Source: JAGWAJ01 sp026707615
GTDB taxonomy: Bacteria; Acidobacteriota; Vicinamibacteria; Vicinamibacterales; UBA8438
Length of the DNA: 64,000 bases
Direction: 5' to 3'
Assembly: GCA_965207595.1 (NCBI GenBank)
Contig: CBDBMW010000012.1
Location: 744,001 to 808,000, forward strand
In this document: positions 27,394 to 36,973 of the stretch, in pieces
Layout: each line of letters opens with the position of its first letter
Position numbering within the stretch: position 1 is the first letter of the stretch
Position numbers and translations under genes: made by a program
The notes under the pieces: model-generated
Databases searched by the model: none
What the model saw: the letters and a program-made list of their open reading frames with translations, nothing else
What the model was told of the DNA's origin: nothing

Positions 27394-30300
27394 GTGCGCC
27401 ACCTGGTAGGGCTGCTCGCGGCGCTCGCGATCGCCGGCGCCGGTGTCGCGCCCGCCGCCGCGCAGCCGGAGCCTCGCAACGAGTCGGCGGCCCGGCCGCC
27501 CGCGGTCGGGGACCGGGCCCTCGCCATCGTCCCGTTCGTCAACCTCTCCGGCGAGCCGTCGGACGACTGGATCGGGGACGGCATCGTGGAGACCACGGTA
27601 GCCGGCCTCGAACAGCTCGACACCGTCTCGATACTCGAGAGCGCGGCACTCTTCGCCGCCGTCACCGAGGAACTGCAGGCGTACGGCCAGGACGTCCCGT
27701 CGGACCCGGAGCGCATCCTGCGCGACGTCAGCCGACGACTGGGCGCGGCCTGGATCCTGACCGGTTCGTACGAGCGGACGGACGGCGCCCTGCGGTTCAC
27801 GGCGCGAATCGTGGACGTCGACACCGGAACGGTAGCGACCGGCGTTGCGGTGGACGGCGGCGCTGGTGAGATCTTCGACCTCCAGGATCGCCTGGTGGCC
27901 GAGGTTGCCGCCGCGCTCGGCAGGCTGCAGCGCAACGGCTTCGCACCCACCGCCGGCGAACCGCGACCTGGAGCGCGGCCCTCGGACCTCGGCGCCGGCA
28001 GCCGAAACGGCGACCGCTTCGGATATCGCGGCGGCTTCGGCAACGGACCCGTCCCCGGGGCCGGGAACGGACGCGGTGGGAACGGCAACGGGAACGGCTA
28101 CGGCAACGGGAACGGGAATGGCGATGGGCCACTCGGACTCGCGACGAGGCCGGCCGCCGTCATCGTCCCGCCTCCAGCCCCGGCCGAGCGGCCCGCACGC
28201 CCCGCGAGCGCGCCACGGGATCCGGTCCCCGGGCGGCCCGCGCCCACCGACGTCACCGGCGAGCTCGCCTTCGGCGGGGCGCCCACCTCCGCCGGTTTCG
28301 GCGTGGCCCGGGACGTCGGCATCCTGACCGGGCGCCCGACGGCGCGGCCGCCGCGGGTCCGGGAACGCCCGCGCATCGACGGCCGGCTCGACGACGCCAT
28401 CTGGCGGGAGGCTCTCCACATCACCGAGTTCGTGCAGCAGAACCCGGTGGAAGGAGCCCCGGCGACGGAGTCGACCGACATCTGGATCGCCTACGACAGC
28501 CAGAACTTCTACGTCGCGGTGCACGCGCACTACGAAGACCGGAGCCTGATGCGGGCCAATCGGGTCGACCGCGACCAGACCATCGACGACGACAACATCG
28601 CGGTCTACTTCGACACGTTTCTCGACCAGCAGCGGGCGTACCGGTTCTCCGTGAACGGCTACGGCGTCCAGGGGGACGCGATCGTCAACTCGCGCGGCTG
28701 GAGCATGGGCGGGCGGCGCCGGCGCACCGGAAGCTACTCCTGGAGCGGAAGCCGCATACCGACCGGCGACTCGTCGTGGGACGCGCTCTTCTCCAGCGGA
28801 GGCCGGATTGTCGACGACGGCTTCACGGCCGAGATGGCCATCCCGTTCAAGAGCCTCCGCTACCCGCAGCGCGACCGCGACATCCCGCACCGCTGGGGCT
28901 TCCAGATCGTGCGCGAGGTGCGCGGCAAGGACGAGAACCAGGTCTGGGCGCCGATCACGCGCAACGTGTCGGGCTTCCTGACCCAGGTGGGCGTGCTCGA
29001 GGGGATGACGAACCTCTCGATGAGCCGCAACATCGAGGTGCTGCCGACGTTCACCGCCATCCAGCACGGCTCGCTCGACGGCGCGACGTTCGCCACGAAG
29101 GACGTCGCCCCCGAGGGCGGCCTGAACGTCAAGTACGGCATCACGTCGAACCTCACCGCGGACCTGACCTACAACCCCGACTTCTCCCAGATCGAGTCCG
29201 ACCTGCCGCAGATCGAGGTGAACCAGCGCTTCGCGCTCCGCTATCCGGAGCTCAGGCCGTTCTTCCTGGAAGGGGCCGAGATCTTCCAGATGTTCGGCCC
29301 CGTGACCTTCGTACACACGCGGACGATCGTCGACCCGGAGTTCGGCGCGAAGCTGACCGGGAAGGTCGGCGACACGACGCTCGGCCTCATCGTCGCCAAC
29401 GACGAGGCTCCGGGACGGGTCGCACCCGGCGACGAGGCGTACGGCCAGAAGGCGAACAACCTCGTCGCGCGGGCCCGATACGACCTGTACGCCGAGTCGC
29501 ACGTGGGCGCGTTCTTCACGCACCGTTCGTTCATGGACAGCCACAGCACGCTGGGCGCGGTGGACGGCGACTTCCGGCTGGGCAACACGCAGGGCTTCGG
29601 CTTCAAGGCGGTCCAGACCGACCACCGCGACCTGGACGGCATCCAGCGGCAGGGTCAGATGTTCGACATGAACTACCGGTTGAACAGCCGCCACTGGAGC
29701 GGATGGGTGTCCGCCTACTCCCTGTCGCCCGACTTCCGGCACGACGTCGGCTTCGTCCGCCGCACCGACATGCAGCAGGTGTTCAGCCGCATCGGCTACA
29801 CGGTCTGGCCCGAGAGCTGGGTGCTCAACTGGGGGCCGAGCATCGGCTACTCCCGGAACCACAGCTTCGACGGCCTGCTGCAGGACGAGGACTGGCGCGC
29901 CGGCTTCAACGCCACCTTCGCGCGCAACATCAGCATGAACGTCGAGCTGCGCGACGAGATGGAGCACTACCTCGGCATCGACTTCCACAAGCGGGCGGTG
30001 TCGATCGGGGGGCAGGTCAACACGAGCCGGCGCCTGTCGTTCGGCGGCTACTACCGGCGCGGCGACGAGGTGAAGTACCAGGAGAACCCGTACCTCGGCC
30101 AGGGGGGCAGCGGCAGCTTCTTCGCCTCCGTGCGGCCGGCCTCGCGCTTCCAGTCCGAGTTGAACCTCAGCGTGAGCGACTTCATCGACCTGCGCAGCGG
30201 CGGCGCCGAGCCCATCTTCGACGTCAAGATCCTGCGCGCCCTGAGCACCTACCAGTTCACCGACCGGCTGCTGCTCCGCAACATCTCCGAGTACAACACG

Positions 30301-30519
30301 TTCGACCGGAAGTTCGCCCTGAACTGGCTGTTCACCTACCGCGTGGACGCCGGCACCGCCTTCTACGTCGGCTACGACGACCACTACCAGCAGGCCGACC
30401 GGCTGTACGGCGACATCAACGGCGACGGCCTCGACGAGCAGCTCTTCCCGACGCTGCTGACGATGCAGCGGACGAACCGCGCCATCTTCACGAAGATCCA
30501 GTATCTCTTCCGTTACTGA
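27394..30519 (+). CDS. TolB-like/CBM9-like/DUF5916 outer-membrane fusion protein
   Basis: Secreted protein of about 1041 aa with an unusual architecture. A signal peptide (to about AAAQ) is followed by a TolB/CsgG-like domain at ~38-180 (ALAIVPFVNLSGEPSDDWI, WILTGSYERTDGALRFTARI). Then comes a Gly/Asn-rich linker of alternating GN pairs (~208-240) and a CBM9-like domain from ~325 (RPRIDGRLDDAIWREA). A DUF5916-type beta-barrel fills the C-terminal half (NPDFSQIESDLPQIEVNQRF, PFFLEGAEIF) and ends on LFRY. GTG at 27394 is preferred because GGAGGTGAC directly precedes it and gives a clean signal peptide. Function is unknown. Confidence 0.85.
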   Translation: MRHLVGLLAALAIAGAGVAPAAAQPEPRNESAARPPAVGDRALAIVPFVNLSGEPSDDWIGDGIVETTVAGLEQLDTVSILESAALFAAVTEELQAYGQDVPSDPERILRDVSRRLGAAWILTGSYERTDGALRFTARIVDVDTGTVATGVAVDGGAGEIFDLQDRLVAEVAAALGRLQRNGFAPTAGEPRPGARPSDLGAGSRNGDRFGYRGGFGNGPVPGAGNGRGGNGNGNGYGNGNGNGDGPLGLATRPAAVIVPPPAPAERPARPASAPRDPVPGRPAPTDVTGELAFGGAPTSAGFGVARDVGILTGRPTARPPRVRERPRIDGRLDDAIWREALHITEFVQQNPVEGAPATESTDIWIAYDSQNFYVAVHAHYEDRSLMRANRVDRDQTIDDDNIAVYFDTFLDQQRAYRFSVNGYGVQGDAIVNSRGWSMGGRRRRTGSYSWSGSRIPTGDSSWDALFSSGGRIVDDGFTAEMAIPFKSLRYPQRDRDIPHRWGFQIVREVRGKDENQVWAPITRNVSGFLTQVGVLEGMTNLSMSRNIEVLPTFTAIQHGSLDGATFATKDVAPEGGLNVKYGITSNLTADLTYNPDFSQIESDLPQIEVNQRFALRYPELRPFFLEGAEIFQMFGPVTFVHTRTIVDPEFGAKLTGKVGDTTLGLIVANDEAPGRVAPGDEAYGQKANNLVARARYDLYAESHVGAFFTHRSFMDSHSTLGAVDGDFRLGNTQGFGFKAVQTDHRDLDGIQRQGQMFDMNYRLNSRHWSGWVSAYSLSPDFRHDVGFVRRTDMQQVFSRIGYTVWPESWVLNWGPSIGYSRNHSFDGLLQDEDWRAGFNATFARNISMNVELRDEMEHYLGIDFHKRAVSIGGQVNTSRRLSFGGYYRRGDEVKYQENPYLGQGGSGSFFASVRPASRFQSELNLSVSDFIDLRSGGAEPIFDVKILRALSTYQFTDRLLLRNISEYNTFDRKFALNWLFTYRVDAGTAFYVGYDDHYQQADRLYGDINGDGLDEQLFPTLLTMQRTNRAIFTKIQYLFRY

Positions 30520-30627
30520 AGTCTCCGCCGGGAGCCGGAACGTCCCCCGGACTTCTCACCAGACGTCAACGACAGGGCTTCAAGCTCGCGCAATGCACCG
30601 CGCCCGTGAGGCGTACCCGAGGACACG

Positions 30628-31767
30628 ATGAGAACCCGACTCCTGGCTCCTGCAATGCTCTCACTCGCGCTCGCCGCGACGGTCGTCGCCCCCGCGGCCG
30701 CGCAGGACGAGGCCGCGCCGCCCATCGGCAAGTTGACGCTGCCCCCCGGGTTCTCGATCGAGGTCTACGCGGCCGACGTGCCGAACGCGCGGCAGATGTC
30801 GCTCAGCCCGGGCGGCACGCTCTTCGTCAGCACGCGCCGGGCGGGGAACGTCTACGCCGTGCGGGACGACGACGGCGACCAGAAGGCGGACCGGGTACTG
30901 ACGCTGGACACCGGCCTCAACATGCCGAACGGGGTGGCTTTCCGCGACGGCGCCCTCTACGTGGCCGAGGTCAACCGCGTGCTGCGCTACGACGACATCG
31001 AGGCCAACCTGACGACCCCGCCCGAGCCGGTCGTGGTGAACGACGGGTTCCCGTCGGATCGGGCCCACGGCTGGAAGTTCATCGCGTTCGGTCCCGACGG
31101 GCGGCTCTACGTGCCCGTCGGCGCGCCCTGCAACGTGTGCGACCACCAGGAAACGACACCGATCTACGCCACCATCACCAGCATGAACCCGGACGGCTCC
31201 GACGTGCAGATCTACGCGCACGGGGTGCGCAACACGGTCGGCTTCGCCTGGCACCCGGAGACGGACGAGCTCTGGTTCACCAACAACGGCCGCGACTGGA
31301 TGGGCGACGGGCAGCCCTTCGACACGCTGAACCACGCGCCCGAGCCCGGGTTCCACTTCGGTTTCCCCCACTGCCACCAGGGCGACATTCCGGACCCCGA
31401 GTTCAGCACCCGCCCCTGCAGCGACTTCCGCCTGCCGGCGCGCACCCTCGGCCCGCACGTCGCCTCGCTCGGCATGCGCTTCTACACCGGCGGAATGTTC
31501 CCGGCCGACTACCGGCACCGCATCTTCATCGCCGAGCACGGCTCGTGGAACCGCACGCCTGAAGCGGGCCACACCGGCTACCGGCTGACGGTGGCGACCC
31601 TCGACGGCGACCGCGTGACCGACTACCAGGTCTTCGCCGAGGGCTGGCTCGAGGCCGACAACACCTGGTGGGGCCGCCCGGTCGACGTGCAGGTGATGCC
31701 GGACGGGGCGCTCCTCGTCAGCGACGACACCGCCGGGGCGATCTACCGGATTACGTACTCGGAGTAG
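30628..31767 (+). CDS. sorbosone dehydrogenase-like (SNDH/PQQ-type) beta-propeller protein
   Basis: Secreted 379-aa six-bladed propeller of the L-sorbosone/aldose-sugar dehydrogenase family. A signal peptide ends near AAAQ. The family opening LPPGFSIEVYAADVPNARQM is followed by AHGVRNTVGFAWHPET, FTNNGRDWMGDGQP and the C-terminal GRPVDVQVMPDGALLVSDD then AGAIYRI. Cysteine pairs (PCNVC; HCHQ...RPC) may form disulfides. It would oxidise sugars or aldehydes using PQQ, if cofactor is bound. It follows the DUF5916 gene by about 108 bp. Confidence 0.85.
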   Translation: MRTRLLAPAMLSLALAATVVAPAAAQDEAAPPIGKLTLPPGFSIEVYAADVPNARQMSLSPGGTLFVSTRRAGNVYAVRDDDGDQKADRVLTLDTGLNMPNGVAFRDGALYVAEVNRVLRYDDIEANLTTPPEPVVVNDGFPSDRAHGWKFIAFGPDGRLYVPVGAPCNVCDHQETTPIYATITSMNPDGSDVQIYAHGVRNTVGFAWHPETDELWFTNNGRDWMGDGQPFDTLNHAPEPGFHFGFPHCHQGDIPDPEFSTRPCSDFRLPARTLGPHVASLGMRFYTGGMFPADYRHRIFIAEHGSWNRTPEAGHTGYRLTVATLDGDRVTDYQVFAEGWLEADNTWWGRPVDVQVMPDGALLVSDDTAGAIYRITYSE

Positions 31768-31977
31768 CCGAAGGGAGGGCGGGCGCCGTCCATCCTGCCC
31801 CTGCCACGCGCTTGCACCCATCGACCAGGTCCCGGGCGTCCTCGCTGCAGATGCGAGCCGCGGCGACACCCGTGCCCGCCAGCGCTCGCCCCGGCCGACG
31901 AGGTCTTGGGTGGCGTTTGCTGTTCGACTGGAGCGATGATGAGGATCGTCACTTCAAGCTGAGGAGTGCAGTCCGCG

Positions 31978-32716
31978 ATGGCAGAGCCCAGCGTCTCGCC
32001 GGCCCCCGGGACGCCCCGCGCCGCACCAGGCCCCCCCGTGGGCACGCCGGCCCCAGCGCTGGAGAACGGCGACCGGCTCACGCGGTGTGAGTTCGAGCGC
32101 CGTTACGCTGCACGGCCGGATCTCAAGAAGGCGCAGCTCATCGAGGGTGTCGTCTACATGCCTTCGCCCGTCAGCACGGCGCACGCCGGCCCGCACGCCA
32201 TGATCCAAGACGGTGCTGCTCGTGTATGCGGCGTCCACCCCAGGGATCCGCGGCTGCGACAACGCGACGGTCCGGCTCGACCTTGACAACGAGCCGCAGC
32301 CCGACGTCCTCCTGCGCCTCGAGTCGGAAGCGGGCGGCCGTTCGCAGGTGAGCGACGACGAGTACATCGAAGGCGCTCCCGATCTGGTCGTGGAAGTGGC
32401 GGCCAGCAGTGCGTCCATCGACCTGCACGACAAGCTGCGCGCCTATCGGCGCAACGGCGTGCAGGAGTACGTCGTCTGGCGGACTCACGAGCGGCAGATC
32501 GACTGGTTCGAGCTCGCCGCCGGCGAGTACCGCGTTCTGCCGGCGGACGACGCAGGCGTCGTCCACAGCCGCGTCTTCCCCGGACTGCGGCTCGCCGCCG
32601 GCGCGTTGCTGAAGGGCGATCTGGCCGGCGCGCTGGCGGAGGTGCAGAAGGGCATCGGGTCGCCGGACCACGGGGCGTTCGTGGCTCGGCTGGCGGCGGC
32701 GCGCAGCGGCGGGTGA
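31978..32716 (+). pseudogene. Uma2 family endonuclease, frameshifted
   Basis: Uma2 (DUF820) PD-(D/E)XK protein broken by one frameshift. The N-terminal part (from 31978) includes RLTRCEFERRYAARPDLKKA and QLIEGVVYMPSPVS. At about 32207 the frame changes and continues as VLLVYAASTPGIRGCDNATV, then PQPDVLLRLE, PDLVVEVAASSASIDLHDKL and QEYVVW. Removing one A from the AA at 32207-32208 joins the halves as MIQTVLLVYAAST. Without that it would end at 32286. It may be a true decay event or a sequencing error. Confidence 0.85.
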
Positions 32717-33090
32717 CACCTCTCGTCCGCCACCCGGAGCAACATCAGGCGTATGGCATCGGACACCGACAGGCCCATGGCGGGCGGCTCGTGAGCGGCC
32801 TCGCGTGTGCGGTCACCCCAAAAGTGGAACTCCCAGCCCCCGCGCCGGTCTGTCGGCACGGGTCAGGACGACGACCGGGCGCGTCTGCGCCCGCTGCCCG
32901 CAGGAGCGGCTCGATCTGACGGCCCACCCACATCCTGCAAGTTCTACGATCCAATCGAAGGATTTGCAGCGCGAGTCGGCGGCGGCACCTTCTCGGGCGT
33001 CGCCGGTGGTCCGGCAGACGACGATCCCGATGCCGCGTCACGAATGTGCGACCGACGAGGCGGCCGTCCGATAACAGGAGCGAGAGCGGC
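32717..33090. other. intergenic stretch with RelB/DinJ remnant
   Basis: About 370 bp without an intact gene. Its left end (32722-32790, minus strand) holds the antitoxin remnant listed separately. The rest shows no family similarity I can support. The Shine-Dalgarno AGGAG for the next gene is at its right end. Confidence 0.55.
32722..32790 (-). pseudogene. RelB/DinJ antitoxin fragment
   Basis: A short minus-strand frame reads MGLSVSDAIRLMLLRVADE. This is the highly conserved core of RelB/DinJ-family antitoxins, where it follows a ribbon and helix. The ribbon-helix start is not recognisable upstream and no RelE/YafQ toxin lies downstream, so it is a relic of a toxin-antitoxin pair. Confidence 0.6.
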
Positions 33091-33687
33091 ATGAGCGACG
33101 GAAACGTGACTCTGCGCCGGAAGCTCCCGGAGATCGCGGTCGAGGCAGTGATGGTCGTGTTCGCCGTCTTCGCGGCCTTCGGCGTCGAGGAGTGGCGCGA
33201 CGAGCGTCAACTCCGCCAGTTCGCGGCCGTCGCCCGCGAGGCGGTCGAGACGGAGATCGCCGAGAATCTGCAGGAGTTCCGGACCGTGGGGCCCGCCCTG
33301 GACGCGCTCGCGGCGGAGCTCGACGAGCTGCTGCAGGCGGCGCGGGGCGGCAGCGTCGAGCTGCACGAGGAACTGAACCTCGGCGTCCGCATGCCCCGCA
33401 CGTCCACCGCGGCGTGGCGTGCGGCGCAGGGCAGCCAGGCCGCGCCGTACTTCGACTACGACTGGGTGATCCACGTCTCCCGCGTCTACGAGCTGTACGA
33501 GGGCTACGCGGACGTGCGGAGCCAGGTGGTCGAGGAGTACGGCCGGATCGCCGCCCGGCGAGCGTCGTTCCAGGCGATGACGCCGGCGGAGTTCATCGAC
33601 GCGTTCGAACCGCTGAGCGGCAGCCTGTGGACGCTCGGCCAGTTGCACCGGGAGATGCAGGGCGGCCTGGAGAGCCTGGCGGAATGA
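33091..33687 (+). CDS. membrane-anchored coiled-coil protein of unknown function
   Basis: Protein of 198 aa. One transmembrane helix near the N-terminus (IAVEAVMVVFAVFAAFGV) is followed immediately by a charged helical region (EEWRDERQLRQFAAVAREAV onward) and an alpha-helical tail. No catalytic motif is seen. ATG 33091 has AGGAG upstream, and the stop overlaps the mtgA start (ATGA). Coupling suggests a role at the membrane near cell-wall synthesis, but that is inference. Confidence 0.75.
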   Translation: MSDGNVTLRRKLPEIAVEAVMVVFAVFAAFGVEEWRDERQLRQFAAVAREAVETEIAENLQEFRTVGPALDALAAELDELLQAARGGSVELHEELNLGVRMPRTSTAAWRAAQGSQAAPYFDYDWVIHVSRVYELYEGYADVRSQVVEEYGRIAARRASFQAMTPAEFIDAFEPLSGSLWTLGQLHREMQGGLESLAE

Positions 33688-34487
33688 GGAGACAGCGGCC
33701 GCGCGAAGGGGCGGGGACGGGCACCGGCAGCAGCGGGCGGCGCTGGCGGCGCCGCCGGCGCACCGGCCGCAGGCCGAGACGGTCGTGGGCGCAGCACCTG
33801 CGCCGGATCGGCCTCGCCGCCGGCGCGCTGAGCCTCGGGGTGCCGCTCATCGCCATCCTGCTGCTGCGCTGGGTCCCGCCGCCGACCACCGCGTTCATGG
33901 TGCAGAGCGCCCAGGCGCACGCCGAGGCACCCGGCTGGACCGGGACCGGCTACCGCTGGACCGCCTGGGACGATATCGCGCCCTTCGCCGGACTCGCCGT
34001 GATTGCGGCCGAGGACCAGCGCTTCCCCGAGCACCACGGGTTCGACGTCGACGCCATCCGGGCGGCGCTCGACGACGCCATGCAGGGCGAGCGGCTGCGC
34101 GGCGCGAGCACCATCTCGCAGCAGACGGTCAAGAATCTCTTCCTCTGGCCCGGTCGCAGCGCGATCCGCAAGGGGCTCGAAGCCGCGCTCACCGTGCTCC
34201 TGGAGCTGTGCTGGAGCAAGCGGCGCATCCTGGAGGTCTACCTGAACATCGCGGAGTTCGGGGACGGCCTTTTCGGCGTCACGGCGGCCAGCGAGCGCTT
34301 CTTCGGCAAGCGTCCGGCGGAGCTCGGTGCCGACGAGGCGGCGCGGCTCGCGGCCGTCCTCCCGAACCCCGCCCGGCTGCGCGCCGACCGGCCGTCCCGC
34401 TACGTCCGCGCCCGCCAGCGCTGGATCCGCAACCAGATGGACCGCCTGGGCGGCGTGGCGCTGATCGAGTCGCTCGCCGCTCGCTGA
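33684..34487 (+). CDS. mtgA: monofunctional peptidoglycan glycosyltransferase
   Basis: GT51 transglycosylase of 267 aa that polymerises glycan strands from lipid II. A long Arg-rich cytoplasmic start (~45 aa) precedes one transmembrane helix. GT51 motifs follow: AAEDQRFPEHHGFD with catalytic E110, GASTISQQTVKNLFLW, RKGLEAALTVLLE and KRRILEVYLNIAEFG. No transpeptidase domain is present, which separates it from class A PBPs. It overlaps the preceding membrane-protein gene by four bases. Confidence 0.93.
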   Translation: MRRQRPREGAGTGTGSSGRRWRRRRRTGRRPRRSWAQHLRRIGLAAGALSLGVPLIAILLLRWVPPPTTAFMVQSAQAHAEAPGWTGTGYRWTAWDDIAPFAGLAVIAAEDQRFPEHHGFDVDAIRAALDDAMQGERLRGASTISQQTVKNLFLWPGRSAIRKGLEAALTVLLELCWSKRRILEVYLNIAEFGDGLFGVTAASERFFGKRPAELGADEAARLAAVLPNPARLRADRPSRYVRARQRWIRNQMDRLGGVALIESLAAR

Positions 34488-34492
34488 CCCAC

Positions 34493-34521
34493 GCCCTGAC
34501 GGGCGCGTTGGGATTCTGCGC
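34493..34521. repeat. copy of the dispersed intergenic repeat
   Basis: Plus-strand copy reading GCCCTGACGGGCGCGTT then GGGATTCTGCGC, five bases after the mtgA stop. The similarity to the 20050 copy continues further (a GCCCGAGACTC and a GCGGCACAG block), suggesting a longer element of ~70 bp. Confidence 0.75.
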
Positions 34522-34641
34522 GGTGCCCGAGACTCCCTGCCGTTCGCACGTCCCGCGGCACAGTTTCCCATCTCCCCGTCGCCGATTGCGACGGCGCCGA
34601 CGGGCGACGGGCGGAGGTTGCACGTCCTGCGGCGCAGTCTG

Positions 34642-36846
34642 CTATCCGCCCCAGTCCCGCCGGATCCGCACGTAGTAGAAGCCCCCGTTCATGCCGAACG
34701 GCGTGTTGACGCTGTAGCGGTTGCCGCGGACGCCGGCGTGCGGGTTCTCTTCCGGGTCGCGGCCCAGGGCGTTCCGGCCGCCGAAGACCAGCGTCACCGA
34801 CGGTCCGAGCGGATACTCGGCTTCCAGGTCGAGCACCGTGTCGCCGTGGTAGGCGTAGAAGTCGCGGGAGTCGAACCAGTCGTCGTAGTAGCTCACCCGG
34901 CCCAGCAGCCGCCAGCGGCCGGCGGCCTGGCGGACGGTCGCGTTCCAGCGCATGCCCGGAATCGCCTCCTGCAGCTCGCGGATCCGGACGTCGTCGAGCA
35001 CCTCGGGATCGAAGCGCGTGACGCGGGTGGCGGTCCGGTTGAACAGGAACCCGAGCCGGGTCCGGCCCCCGAGCGCCGGCGGCGTGTAGGTGGCGACCAG
35101 GTCGAGGCCCTGCGTCAGCGTCTCGAAGTGATTCGTGAAGAAGCGGAAGTTCTGCAGGTTGCGCGCGCTCGTCACGCCCTCGGCGATGAGTCGCTCCACC
35201 TCGGTCGGGCTCAGCGCGAAGAGCTGCGTCAGCGCGAGCCGGTCCGACAGGCGGATGCGGAAGTAGTCGGCGGTCAGGCTGAACGGTCCTGCGTCGATGA
35301 CGGCGCCGGCCGAGTGGTTGACCGACCGCTCCGGCTGAAGCGGCACTCCGCCCCGCAGGCGGGCCACGGCCGACGTCGACGGGATGGTCCCGTTGTTCAC
35401 GAGGTCCATCAGCTCGCGGTCCCACTCGGTCGAGACGTTGAACGCGTTCTGCTGGCCGGGCGTGGGGGCGCGGAAGCCGCTGCTGATGCCGGCGCGGAGC
35501 GCCGCGGCGCCGCTCAGCCGATAGCGGCTGGACAGCTTGCCGTTCAGCGTGGCCCCGAAGTCCTCGTAGTCCTCCAGGCGAAGCGCACCGCCCGCGGTCC
35601 ACGCATCGTCCGCGCCGCGCACCTCGACGTCGCCGTAGGCGGCCACATGGGCGCGGCTCCAGGCGCCGGCCGCGATCGGGCTGAAGCCGGGGAAGCCGTT
35701 CGACCCCGCGCTGAAGCCCTGCGCCGCGTAGGGGCCGATCTGCCAGGAGGCCGGCTCGCCGAGGCCGATCGTGAAGCGCTCGTCGCGCCACTCGACACCG
35801 CCGGCGACGTTGGCCTGGTCCGTCAGGGCGTAGCTGACGTCGAGGTTCGCGCCCACCTCGTCCTGCCGGTAGAGGCCGGGGTCGAACTCGGTCGGGGTAG
35901 CCGGGCCGAGCGACGCGTTGACGGTGTCGAAGATGAAGAAGTCGGCTTCGCTGGACCCGGCGCTGACGCTCGCGTCCCAGAGCGCGCCGCCCGGAAGCTG
36001 CCCGCGCAGCCCGCCCGCCACCGAGACGTCCAGCACATCGCCACCGAACTGCGGCGTGAACCCGCCCGGGAAGCGATCCTGGAACGAGAAACAGTGCGGG
36101 TCCGCGGCCACCTGCGCAAGGGCGTCCGCGTCAGGCCGGTCGTCGGCGATGGGCACGGCCGGACAGCCGGCGGAGCCGTCGAGGACGCCGTCCGCCGCGT
36201 CGAGCGCGTCGCCGATCAGCAGGCTCCGGCCCCGGTCGCCGCTGAAGACGGCGGCCCGCGTGTTCGGGTTGCGGAAGAAGAAGCCGCCGGTCACCGTCCG
36301 GCTGGCGTAGTTGGCGTGGCCGTAGGCCTGCACGCCGTTCGGGAACAGGTGGCCGAAGTTGCCCCAGAGCTTGAGGTTGTCCTCGATGCGCGGGGCCCCG
36401 GAGATCTGGGCCGGGTCGGCGACCGCGGTGTTGCCGGCCGCGACGAGGCGCGCCGCGTCGTCACGCTGCACGCTGCGGCTGGTGGGCGCGCTGTTGCCGT
36501 ACTCGAGGCTGAGGTTGGCGAACCCGGTCCGTCCGAGGGGCAGGCCGACGTTGCCGCTCACGGTGTAGGCGCCGCCGTCGCCGGCGCCGTAACCGCCGCT
36601 GTGGAGCTCGAGGCTGCCGCCCGACGGCGCGTCCTTCAGCAGAAAGTTCAGCACCCCGGCGATGGCATCGGAGCCGTACTGCGCCGAGGCGCCGTCGCGC
36701 AACACCTCCACCCGCCGCAGCGCGATGGCGGGAATGGTCGAGATGTCCGGCCCCTGCGCCCCGTCCGACACGCCGTTCCCGATCCAGGTGATGACCGCGC
36801 CCCGGTGGCGGCGCTTGCCGTTGAGCAACACCACCACAGGTTCCAT
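34642..36846 (-). pseudogene. TonB-dependent receptor, C-terminal part, cut by the integrative element
   Basis: 734 codons of an uninterrupted TonB-dependent receptor, beginning inside the plug: VVLLNGKRRHRG, then RRVEVLRDGASAQYGSDAIA and the whole barrel to IRRDWGG. The signal peptide, TonB box and first half of the plug are missing. They are found 4.1 kb away at 40940-41548 in the same orientation. Joining the two at TCAACGGC gives HTLVLVNGKRRHRG in frame. The ATG at 36846 lies in element sequence, so any product would lack an export signal. Confidence 0.88.
36817..36831. repeat. attachment-site half (element left end)
   Basis: GCCGTTGAGCAACAC, matching 13 of 15 bases of GCCGTTGACCAGCAC at 40940-40954. 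The shared 8-bp core GCCGTTGA would be the crossover region. It lies at the point where receptor homology starts. Confidence 0.65.
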
Positions 36847-36866
36847 TAGCGTCCGCGTCCGTGCCG

Positions 36867-36895
36867 TAATAGCTTCAAGTGACTGAATAATAGCT
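36867..36895. repeat. paired TAATAGCT sites beside the left end
   Basis: TAATAGCT occurs at 36867-36874 and 36888-36895, 21 bp apart (two helical turns), within an AT-rich segment ~40 bp inside the left end and ahead of the integrase gene. The second is part of the palindrome AATAGCTATT. They are candidates for integrase arm-type sites or autoregulation. Confidence 0.4.
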
Positions 36896-36973
36896 ATTTA
36901 CTACCAGGCCAGCGGGTCTCTGCGGGTCGGGCCGTCACGTGAAATCCGCCAACATCTCGTGTATGATTGGGGA

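Noticed and set aside
27358..30384. Minus-strand open frame opposite the DUF5916 fusion gene
   Set aside because: No family similarity; the opposite strand has a signal peptide, ribosome site and known domains.
36817..36846. ATG at 36846 as the true start of a short TonB receptor
   Set aside because: The product would lack signal peptide, TonB box and half the plug. The missing part is found intact at 40940-41548.
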